In this document: positions 26,129 to 35,717 of the stretch, in pieces | How the letters are laid out: every line of letters starts with the position of its first letter | How positions within the stretch are numbered: the first letter of the stretch is position 1 | From: Halichondria panicea | Lineage: Eukaryota; Porifera; Demospongiae; Suberitida; Halichondriidae | Reading direction: 5' to 3' | Assembly: GCF_963675165.1 (NCBI RefSeq) | Contig: NC_087380.1 | Span: 7,574,517-7,638,516, forward strand | DNA length: 64,000 nucleotides | Made by a program: the position numbers and the translations under genes | The notes under the pieces: generated by a model | The model's input: the letters and a program-made list of their open reading frames with translations, nothing else | Database searches by the model: none | What the model was told of the DNA's origin: nothing

Positions 26129-27794
26129 CTCTCAATTTTAATCCTTTAATTTTTCTTAATTAAATTATTATAGAAGAATTATCAAATCAAAGAAACTGTC
26201 AAATGACAGGGGAAACATATACCATACAACTATATACAAATGGTGAGATTATGGAAAAGCTATTGATTGATTTATCACACTGAAAAAAACTGAAATGTTC
26301 TGAACTAGTGGAAACAGTCACATGCATGAAATGAATGCTGGCCGTTCATTGGCTGACGGAATCATCTGATGAGTCCATGTTCTTCAGGGAGGGGGGGGTA
26401 GGGGCGTATGCAGTCTTAGTTGTCATGGAAACTGTGGGTGTGCGTGAGTATGTGTGTGTGAGTGGGTGGGTGAGTGGGTGTGTGTACTGTAGTAGAGAGA
26501 AAGCTAAATATTGAAGCTGTAAACATTATATCTTAGATTAAGGTTTGTATTTTCAGATAAAGTAAATAAACTTTCAGTTTGAGTAGACTGAGCACACACC
26601 AGCTTATAGCGGGTAACTTTCGAGGGTCTAATTTTTTCCACAGATTAACCATTTTGTAAATTTTGCGTATAATATAAATTGGTAAAATTCCCAAAAATAT
26701 TAGCCCCTGAAAAGCTATACGATAGCTCTAGAAGCCACCAATGCTCAGGTTGTTTGCATAGCAACATTGTATGGTGGTTTTGTGGTAATGCAGTCTAGTT
26801 GTTCGCCTAACCGTTATAAAAGCGAAAACTCGGCCTGGGATCGAGGCTACTGTTTGCATAGACCTTGCAAGATACTAATCAACGCACTGCAGTTGTTCGC
26901 CTAACCGTTATAAAAGCGAAAACTCGGCCTGGGATCGAGGCTATGCAAACAGCTGCTACAATAAACAAGTTTCAATTCCAGTAGCAAAAATATTAGCCCC
27001 TGAAAAGCTATACGATAGCTCTAGAAGCCACCAATGCTCAGGTTGTTTGCATAGCAACATTGAATGGTGGTTTTGTGGTAATGCAGTGAGTGTTGATTAG
27101 TATTTTGCAAGGTCTATGCAAACAGCTGCTACAATAAACAAGTTTCAATTCCAGTAGCAAAGGTCTGTAGGGAGATGTCTATCTTCTCTGACCAACAGAA
27201 ATGTAGTGGTATAGGTTAGAGGTATTATTCATATTTTAAACACACTCAAGTGCATCACATTTAGCAGTTAGTAAATGGACTTTTTGTAAGTAGATACACA
27301 AAGTGATATTGTAGTAGTCTATAGGTGAAAGATAGAAGTTGCATCCATTATGAAAGCGGTATATACTGTGCACAATCAACATACAGCTATACTATACATT
27401 ACACAAGAGCATCTGTTACATCACGATAAGATATTCTAAAAACATAGCAAGTTTAATTTGGGACAAAGCAATAACCTAAAGCTCACAACAGCTGCATGTG
27501 TGTGTGTGTGTGTTGACACTCTCTCTTAGCTATTGCTTGAGTAGTTAAACCAACCACACGCACACACACATACGCATACTATAGGGATGCTTAGACTTAT
27601 TTCCACCCAGTCCAACTGAATTTACAGTCTTAATAATAATTTTAATTTTCGTATGATGCTCTACTACAATACGAAAAATACGAAAATAACCTGCTATACG
27701 GTATATACAAGGGGGAGGCTTCTTGGAAATGAATAAGTTACCACATAATAAACTGAAGTACGTACATGCACATTCACTGAGGGGGAGGCTTTTT
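26129..27794. other. Non-coding spacer, copy 2 of the duplicated unit
   Basis: Homologous to 18,142-19,587. It additionally carries two ~50-bp copies of a MITE end (26,797-26,849 and 26,893-26,943) flanking a short inverted piece, and a second copy of the surrounding 150 bp (26,990-27,160). No gene seen. Confidence 0.7.
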
Positions 27795-30740
27795 TTATTG
27801 GTAAAAATTATAAATTGTAGTACACAAATGGAAGTAAAGTAAATGTACAGTTGAGGAAGGATTCCATGTAGGTACCATTAATGCTACATTTGATAAAATC
27901 CCAATTGAAAACAAAGTACAGTTACTCTCTCTCTCATTCAGTGCAGCTATAGTGATTGACCCACCTTTAACAGACATGGAATTGTTGTCTTTCATAGTGG
28001 AGAGAGTGTCCTCTGAGCTTGGATTGCGGGTTATGGTGGTTAGGTTGACAGCTGTGTCTTGGCTTCCAGTAACCTTCTGATTCGGTTTATTTTGGTCAGG
28101 CCTGAAGAAAATAATGAAGAGTTTCGGCCCAAACAGACAGCCGAGAACGGCAAAAGCACTCAACACAGAGGCTAACCCAGTGATAGCATTCTGTATCTCT
28201 TGTCTCTCTTCGATTATAAAGTAAGCATACAGTCCAACAAAAGCAGCCCAAATTATTGCAATAATGAAAGTACAAAATGAAACAAATTTGGCTTCATTGA
28301 AATTTTTCGGATATTTGAAGCTCAGCACACCGAGTATGGTGGACGCAATAATGAGGATTGTTTCGTAGATGGCACAGATTACCAAAATAGCAACGTGATC
28401 GACAACACAAGACACAATGATTTCTGGGAGTTTATTTTGATCTTCACGATTCAGTCGCACATTTCTGGAGACGCCTGGATGTACGACAATTAAACCTATG
28501 ACCACAATAAGTACTTGACCAAATATTATTATGCTCGTGAAAATCACTTGATAGTAGGGCTCTGTAAATCTAGTTCGTGACAAATTTGCAGACCTGTAAA
28601 ATATCCTCGTTACTCGAACAATCTTGACCAATAGAGCACCAAATATAATTGAATAACAGACCCAAAATCCCATTCTCTGTACGGCACAGACTCCTGGCTC
28701 AGGAGGACTCACGTACACAAATGCTAGAATAAAGATCAGTCCGATTCCACTGAGTAAAGTTATCATTTGCTCTCGTCCTGAAGATTTCACAACAGGTGTC
28801 TTCCAGTATATAACATACGTTATGGTGACGGCTGCAACAGCTATGAGGCCCAACACAGCAAGTATTATCACAATAATCGAGAATGCATCACTATAGCGAA
28901 TAAACGAGTCTGGTATTGGAACACACGAGTCGCTGCCCACCAGTGGATTGTTCCCCCAAGTCTCCCCTCCACACTGCAGGCACTGCAAGCCCATGGGATT
29001 AGAGGAATAATTACCGCCCACACACGGGTCACATGTCCCACAACACGAAGACTGTACAATTCTTCTGTACTCACCAACCTCACATCTCCCACACTGCGAT
29101 ATCTGAGGTTGCCTGCGAATGGAATTAGTTGAATTGTCTATTCCGAATTGAAGACTTTGCATATCGACAATTGATAGTGCTTCAAGATTGCTATCGTTCA
29201 GTACAGAACTGTCCCATATTCCTGCTCTAGAAAAAAAGTAATCTCCATTTCTGATATCACCATTTGCTTGATAGTTTAATATCTCATATTTCCCCTCAAC
29301 ATTTCCTTGGCTGTCGAAAATGATTCTGTTTCCAGTGATGTTATTAACAAAGTCCAACTGACGTATATATTGAAGCAGCACACTTCCTGTTAGTTGTTGA
29401 GATTGTCCGGCACACGATTGATTGGTTCTGTCCCATTGTATTGGTAACTGACAATTTTCGTGGAGAAAGTTCTGTAGAGCATGTGCATAAGCATACACGG
29501 CATCTATTACCAGGGGAACCACATTTCCTTGTTGGTATTGAGGTAGACCTGTCACACTCTCATTCTGTGAGCATGCGTTTAGTACGCTGGTATTCAATAC
29601 GTCACAGTTGGCAAAGGCGGCGTAATATTCTGTGAACCACGGATTTCTGACGTTGCTATCGATGGTAAGTTGTGAGAAGTATTCGTTGAATTGTGTCACA
29701 TGTTCAGTCAAGGGTGCAATTCCATATAAACCAGCAGCAGTCTCACTAAACTGATTCACGACACTATTAGACCTTGCCCAAGCATCGCTAGCTATCCAAG
29801 TGAATCGAGTTCTTGCTATCGTCGAGTTTGCAATTCTACGAAGCACTTGCTCTGCGTTGTCTTGAGAAGCAAACACAATTACAATATTTGCTGACGAGGC
29901 AATGAGTGCATCAGCTAACGTATCGAAATCCGAGTCCACAGAAATATCCTCGATTCCCATGTCCAAATCGATACAAATGCCATTTTTTGATGCTAATTTC
30001 CTAAATTCAGTTATTCCAGGCTCTCCGTACGGATTTCGTGAGTAGATAGTAGACACGTACGTCCAATTAAAATTCAGCAAAATGTCGAGCATAGCTCTAG
30101 CCTGTTGGTCATCTGGTGGAATTGTTCGATAGAAATATTCGTAGCGATCTCGATTGCTCAAAATAGCCGAGGAAGATGCATAACTGATTTGAGGGATTTG
30201 GAATAGCCGTACTAGACTAGCTACCGGGACACTGACTCGACTGGCAGCTGCACCAATGATACCAGAAGTGGGAGGGTTAATGGAGATATTATCCACCATG
30301 TTGTTAGGGGCCATACTTGACAACTGGCAGCTTTGAATGTCCAATTGACTTCCCGTGATTACCAAATCAATCGTTTCGTCCAGCCCTATATTCTCACTGT
30401 TGCATGTGTCTCGAATGTCATAGCCAATTTCTAGCCCTGCCAAAAGTTCTGAGTCGTTGTTTATAAGGTCGACTGCAAAAAGCATTGCTTCCATTCTCTC
30501 TAGTCCTCTCTCAGTCCGAATTGCTCCACATTGACCTCCACCTGAACCGGGATCATCTGAATGAACGGGAATGAGTCCTCCAAACACAAAATCTTTGTTT
30601 AGTCTGTTCTGAGCTCCTCGTATGCGATTGTCTGTCGTACGCAAAACTTCCGATGATTGTGCATAATTAAATTGCAATGCAGTGACAGTTGAGAGTGTTA
30701 CCAGTAGAAGGATGAACAGAGATGGTGTCTTTGTGAGCAT
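27795..30740 (-). CDS. Family C GPCR, metabotropic-glutamate-like receptor, copy 2
   Basis: Intronless, 981 residues, collinear with copy 1 and very similar throughout: signal peptide, Venus-flytrap, cysteine-rich domain, seven TM segments. Residue 82 is Arg (AGA), as in mGluRs. Near the C-terminus, where copy 1 reads NEKERV-stop, a net 4-nt loss shifts the frame and adds about 37 residues that end in NFYQ. The ligand domain differs from copy 1 at scattered sites (for example TERGLERMEAM). The frame is fully open with no disabling change, so it is probably expressed. It could instead be a recent duplicate drifting at its tail. Confidence 0.94.
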   Translation of the reverse strand: MLTKTPSLFILLLVTLSTVTALQFNYAQSSEVLRTTDNRIRGAQNRLNKDFVFGGLIPVHSDDPGSGGGQCGAIRTERGLERMEAMLFAVDLINNDSELLAGLEIGYDIRDTCNSENIGLDETIDLVITGSQLDIQSCQLSSMAPNNMVDNISINPPTSGIIGAAASRVSVPVASLVRLFQIPQISYASSSAILSNRDRYEYFYRTIPPDDQQARAMLDILLNFNWTYVSTIYSRNPYGEPGITEFRKLASKNGICIDLDMGIEDISVDSDFDTLADALIASSANIVIVFASQDNAEQVLRRIANSTIARTRFTWIASDAWARSNSVVNQFSETAAGLYGIAPLTEHVTQFNEYFSQLTIDSNVRNPWFTEYYAAFANCDVLNTSVLNACSQNESVTGLPQYQQGNVVPLVIDAVYAYAHALQNFLHENCQLPIQWDRTNQSCAGQSQQLTGSVLLQYIRQLDFVNNITGNRIIFDSQGNVEGKYEILNYQANGDIRNGDYFFSRAGIWDSSVLNDSNLEALSIVDMQSLQFGIDNSTNSIRRQPQISQCGRCEVGEYRRIVQSSCCGTCDPCVGGNYSSNPMGLQCLQCGGETWGNNPLVGSDSCVPIPDSFIRYSDAFSIIVIILAVLGLIAVAAVTITYVIYWKTPVVKSSGREQMITLLSGIGLIFILAFVYVSPPEPGVCAVQRMGFWVCYSIIFGALLVKIVRVTRIFYRSANLSRTRFTEPYYQVIFTSIIIFGQVLIVVIGLIVVHPGVSRNVRLNREDQNKLPEIIVSCVVDHVAILVICAIYETILIIASTILGVLSFKYPKNFNEAKFVSFCTFIIAIIWAAFVGLYAYFIIEERQEIQNAITGLASVLSAFAVLGCLFGPKLFIIFFRPDQNKPNQKVTGSQDTAVNLTTITRNPSSEDTLSTMKDNNSMSVKGGSITIAALNERESNCTLFSIGILSNVALMVPTWNPSSTVHLLYFHLCTTIYNFYQ

Positions 30741-31079
30741 CGTGTACCTGCATGTGTATTACAGAATTTATATACCATATCAAATGTGCAATCACTAATA
30801 GTTTCATAGCTTAGCTACAATAATTATTATATCTACATGTAGCTGCCATACAATATATAACACTGACACTTACTGATTATGCAAGCAGCTACTGAGCTAG
30901 ATCTGTAACATTAACTTCCAAGTGCAACTTATAGCAGACTTTTGTTATAAAGTAGAGACATGATATCTACAGTGAACTTCCTTGCCTTTGTGCTTGATAA
31001 TGCAATGAAGGAAGAAATTACCACAGTATATGCGCATGCGCATGGATACTAACTGCTCTACACGTACACTGGGCCATTC

Positions 31080-31133
31080 CATAGTCTCGCAAGCAGACTT
31101 GTTCCCTCCCTCCCACGTCTGCTCGCGAGACTA
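31080..31133. mobile_element. 54-bp inverted-repeat insertion
   Basis: TAGTCTCGCAAGCAGAC and GTCTGCTCGCGAGACTA form 17-bp inverted ends with one mismatch around an 18-bp spacer. It is flanked by GCCATTC on both sides (31,073-31,079 and 31,134-31,140), while the paralogous exon at 17,037-17,144 has one GCCATTC and no insert. Far too small to be autonomous. Confidence 0.65.
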
Positions 31134-31344
31134 GCCATTCGAGACCACATCATCTTGCACTGCTTTGACGAAGTGAGTACATAATTATACAATTGCACAC
31201 TGCTTTAATATAAAGTTAAGTTGTGTGATAGCACTGTGCTATTATAGTCTCGGGGCTTATAGCCACACAGGGGGCATGCGGTAAAGCTGACTGTGCATGT
31301 ACATGTATGTGTGTGTCTGTATGCATGCGTGTATATTCAAATAT

Positions 31345-32237
31345 TACGGTGGCCCTGAGTGCTACTCCAGTTGGTAGTTGGCAGTTGGTAGTTGGCAGTT
31401 GGCAGTTGGTAGTTGGCAGTTGGCAGTTGGTAGTTGGCAGTTGGTAGTTGGCAGTTGGCAGTTGGCAGTTGGCAGTTGGTAGTTCGCAGTTGGCAGTTGA
31501 CAGTTGGCAGTTGGTAGTTCGCAGTTGGCAGTTGGTAGTTCGCAGTTGGCAGTTGGTAGTTCGCAGTTGGTAGTTCGCAGTTGGCAGTTGGTAGTTGGCA
31601 GTTGGCAGTTGGTAGTTCGTGACCTTTAAACTTTGCAGTTAGCAAATGTTGTATATACATGTAGATCTTTGCACTGCCTCTAATCTTTTAACCATAACTT
31701 TAAATAGCCTCAATAGAATCTAAAAGTGCCATGCAAAACCTGTTTCTATAATTCCCCCCTCCCTGCTGGGATCTGGGAATATAGGTAGAGGATTAGACTT
31801 GAAATGATCTCCCTACCTACATGTACATATAAGATTAATATTGACGTCTTAGGCCAGCTAGATATCGGTGCCAGTATCATAATTTAAAAGCAGGCTAATT
31901 ATTGTTGCAAAGTTTAAAGGTTACGAACTGCCAACTCCCAACTCCCAACTGCCAACTCCCAACTGCCAACTCCCAACTGCCAACTCCCAACTACCAACTA
32001 CCAACTCCCAACTGCCAACTACTAACTCCCAACTCCCAACTACCAACTCCCAACTCCCAACTGCTAACTGCCAACTCCCAACTCCCAACTGCCAACTACG
32101 TGTTTGAACTATCAAGTAGCAACTGCGAACTACCAACTACGCATTTGAACTATCAAGTAGCAACTGCGAACTACCAACTACGCGTTTGAACTATCAAGTA
32201 TGAACTACCAACTAGAGTAGCGCTCAGGGCCACCGTA
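31345..32237. mobile_element. Foldback-like element FB2, arms of 7-bp repeats, 6-bp target duplication
   Basis: The ends TACGGTGGCCCTGAG (left) and CTCAGGGCCACCGTA (right) are exact inverted repeats. The left arm is (TTGGCAG/TTGGTAG)n (about 31,370-31,620) and the right arm is the inverse CCAACTG/CCAACTC repeat (about 31,925-32,215, ending with three 40-bp units). Internal ends CTTTAAACTTTGCA and TGCAAAGTTTAAAG are also inverted. AAATAT flanks both sides (31,339-31,344 and 32,238-32,243). The paralogous intron at about 17,285-17,305 lacks the element. No transposase. Confidence 0.85.
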
Positions 32238-34067
32238 AAATATAGAGCTGATTTAGAAGGGAAAGCAATCGTTTGTGTGTGTGATAACTATTAATCCTGT
32301 TTGTGCATGTGTGGTCTCATTAACCAGACTCTCTGCTGTACCCATTCATGCCGCACTGTAGGCATGGCAACCCTGTTCACTTGGACAAGGAGGGGGAGGT
32401 CTCTACTCTAGTCACGTATGCACTGCAGAAGGAATCACTCGACTGCATGAGCGTATATATTAAGTTCATGTACTAGACCTAGCTGATGTAAATCCTATTG
32501 CTTTAGAGGCTGCAACCCCCTTTCACCTCACTTTAAAAGCATGCAAGAAGCTGAAATGATATGTGTAGACTAGTGTATACGTTACAGAGCCTATATATAT
32601 AGTGTGGTCCCACTGTAGCTAGTGGTTGACTTGTGTTTTCTCTACATATAGTGAAGGGTTGTTTGTATACCATATAGAGTACGCTGCTCCCCCCACACAC
32701 ACACAGGTGTTGATGTCCGCCCACCCCACACTCCTCACATTCCCCGACATCACACAGAGCACCCCCCTCCATCACACCAGTGCATACTCCTCACCACACC
32801 TACTTCTATATCTCCATCACACCAGTGCATACTCCTCACCACACCTACTTCTATATCTCCTCTCTCACGAGAGCACGCCCCTGTCAATCAACACCACCAA
32901 CAGCTACCAACGTACTCCCCTCCATTGTGCCGTGGCCTACAACAGTGTGTACAATACAGACCTGTTGCTACGACGAGGAGCGGACGTACAGCTGTGCAAT
33001 AATGAGGCCCCTATTGATTACGCCCACGAGCTGGAGAACGGAGAGGACATGCTCGCAATACTAGAAGGTGATATTACTTGTATAACTGAACAACTTGGAC
33101 TTATATAATTTTTTACTTCTATAGGACTTTGAGTGGACTGATGTGAAGAGTTCACGACCTCACAAACTGAACGATTTAGCACCACCTGGTAGTAGATTCT
33201 GTACCGTCTCGTAGCTCAATTTTAATAATAATAATTATTAAACAAATCACTTTATAAATAAAATTAATTATGGAATTATCAAGAAATGTCAAATGACGGG
33301 GAAGAACACACACATGCAACTATACGATAATTATAATAAGATTTACCACACTGAATTAATACAAAAACTAAAACGGTCACATGATATCAATGCTGGCCGT
33401 TGATTGGCTGAGTGGGCGACTACAAATCATCTGATGAGTCCATGTTCTTCGGGGAGTGGGGGGGAGGGACGTACGCATTCTTAGTAGCCATGGAAACTGT
33501 GTGTGTGTGAGGGGGTGGGTGAGGGGGTGGGTGAGTGGGTGTGTAGTAGAGAGAGCAAGTATTGAGCTGTAAACATTATAGATTTGTATTTAACTTTCAG
33601 TTTCATAATCTCTTAGTAGACAGATCACACATGCAGTAGTGAGGTCTAAACAAGTTTCAATATATAGCAAACAGGCAGGGCAGGGGAAAAAATATCTCTT
33701 AACCAACGAAATGTAGTGGCTAGTACAGCAGACTCTGATCTAAACACAGGCTCAAGTACATTACATCGATCTGATGGTCTTCATGTAGTTTTGTAAGTAC
33801 GTACACAAAGTGACAATTATTGTAGTAGTATAGGTGATAGATAGAAATTGCTGACAGCAATACTTTGCCAATCAACATAGAGCTATAATTATTATATACA
33901 TCATAAAAGAACATCTGTTTCATCATATATATATGCAGCAGCTAGTATAACTTGAGACAAAGTCACTAGCCTAAAGCTCATAACAGCTGCACAACAGTAT
34001 TTTGATAATTTACTCCGAACAATGATATACCGGTACCTCTGCATTGTAATTATAATAACAGAGACGC

Positions 34068-34816
34068 TAGCCTCAATTCCAGGCCGCGCATTGAAAGGCG
34101 GCCTGGTATACTTTGTATGCGCGTACATTACCCCAAAAAGGGGGTAATCCGTGTATTTGTGGATACTGTCAGTAAAATAAACCGTATACTATTTGTATTC
34201 TGATTTTACAGTCCGTTACATAGAAGTATTGTGCAAAGATGACTGAGTTCTTACGCCCTTTATTGTATCAAGCCAATTCTCTACTTAACGACACCCTACA
34301 CTGTAAGGCTACAGATGTTATAGGAAAGGCATGATGTGTTCCCGTGGGTCCCCTGATGAGGCTGTGGTAATATGGACCAGGCAAGTCTTCTGCTACTAAA
34401 TCTTGCCTTTATGTTCGACAGGAAGTCATTGCTGAAGATAAAGAAGCTAATGATTACTCCTGAAAGCTTTTAATAAGCTTTAACTCGACACTCAGGAAGT
34501 TTAATATTCACTCAAGATCTACTGGTGTATTAAAGAGTCAACCACTCTTCCTAGCTGGCAGCTCTACTGTCTGGGAGGCCTTCTTGAACTGTCTCTTAAG
34601 TTTATCAATAAACAGAGCTAGAAGAAGCAACACTGCTGCAGCATAATTATTTTACTTTGATTAGTGTCTCTGAAAGCTGCCATTAATTGTGGTCACATTG
34701 TCATACGTATTCTTCTTTTTTGTGTTTTTTACTATGATGAAATTGTTGTCAATTATTTCGCGCATGCGCATACAAAGTATACCAGTCTTTCTCTTCGCGG
34801 CCTGGAATCGAGGCTA
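34068..34816. mobile_element. MITE-like element, TAGCCTCRATTCCAGGCC termini, 9-bp flanking duplication
   Basis: The terminal inverted repeat is about 60 bp (TAGCCTCAATTCCAGGCC... against ...GGCCTGGAATCGAGGCTA, including GGTATACTTTGTATGCGC). CAGAGACGC flanks both ends (34,059-34,067 and 34,817-34,825); the next bases TAGC also agree, so the duplication could be read as up to 13 bp. A 9-bp duplication would fit Mutator-like elements, but no transposase is present. Confidence 0.7.
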
Positions 34817-35229
34817 CAGAGACGCTAGCTCTCAAATAATTATGGTACAGTACTGCAGAGTACTAACTATATTTGGTACAATGCCACAATATTGAGTCAA
34901 CAATGACATCACCAAATTAAGTGAATATTAAGTGAATCAGGCGGCAGTCAAATACAATTATAGTCTACAACTCTGTCTAAGAATTGAAAACAAGACATGA
35001 TCTCTACCCACTCTCTCAAGCCCTCTAAGCTCATGGGACTACTCCAACTCACCCACACACACATGCACATGCAGCTACTACTCACCCACACTGACTTACA
35101 TGGGAGCTAGCTACTAGTAGGTATATGGCAATAAAGGCCTACAAGGTAAACTGTTTGTGGTACAACATTTAATTGCCACACATTGTTGCCTTATGAAAAC
35201 CATTTGCTGCATAGAAACCATATACCACA

Positions 35230-35352
35230 TGAACCTCAGGAACCACCACCATAGTGGAGAGGTGTCCCTATGAACCTCAGGAACCACCACCATAGTGGAG
35301 AGGTGTCCCTATGAACCTCAGGAACCACCACCATAGTGGAGAGGTGTCCCTA
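35230..35352. repeat. 41-bp tandem repeat, three copies
   Basis: Three identical units beginning TGAACCTCAGGAACCACCAC. Confidence 0.95.
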
Positions 35353-35486
35353 TAAAAGCTATGGGTGGAGTGGGAATATCTTTCCAAAGGTCACTTTCCA
35401 GCGTATAATTATTCGGCACTCACCACAGGATTATGTATTGGAACTGAATTTCCTTTGATCTCAGAGGTCAAAAGGCAACAAATTAC

Positions 35487-35522
<36 letters not shown>

Positions 35523-35717
35523 TGGGAGCTACTACAACTCAAGGAGAAGGAAGGCTTCTTGTAAATGAATATATACCACGTATAAACTGAAGTACACAAA
35601 TGGAAGCAAAGTAAATATAGAGTTAAGAAAGGATTCCATGCAGGTACCATTAATGCTATATTTGATAAGGCCGATCGAAAACAAAGTAAGTTACACACAC
35701 ACTCTCATTCAGTACAG

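Larger units (their letters stand above)
31056..33214 (+). pseudogene. Degraded copy 3 of ankyrin-gene exons 11-14, with insertions
   Basis: Fragments match exon 11 (31,056-31,167, broken by a 54-bp inverted-repeat insert), exon 12 (about 32,362-32,450, with small indels), exon 13 (32,707-33,067) and exon 14 (33,125-33,214). Exon 13 keeps a CACAG acceptor and an open frame, but has an in-frame 45-bp tandem duplication (HHTSAYSSPHLLLYL twice) and a 12-bp loss (GKTP becomes AP). Exon 14 has lost 8 bp, bringing a stop at once. A foldback element sits in the intron between the exon 11 and 12 copies. Its left edge follows directly on the upstream region of receptor copy 2, marking the duplication junction near 31,050. 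Confidence 0.8.
33215..35717. other. Non-coding spacer, copy 3, with MITE and tandem repeat
   Basis: Begins as a diverged version of the spacers after copies 1 and 2, then carries a 749-bp inverted-repeat element (34,068-34,816) and a three-copy 41-bp repeat (35,230-35,352). No gene recognised. Confidence 0.7.

Noticed and set aside
31337-32189. Frames encoding LPTANCQ-type repeats
   Set aside because: Products of the 7-bp repeats in the arms of FB2; no start context or non-repeat coding signal.
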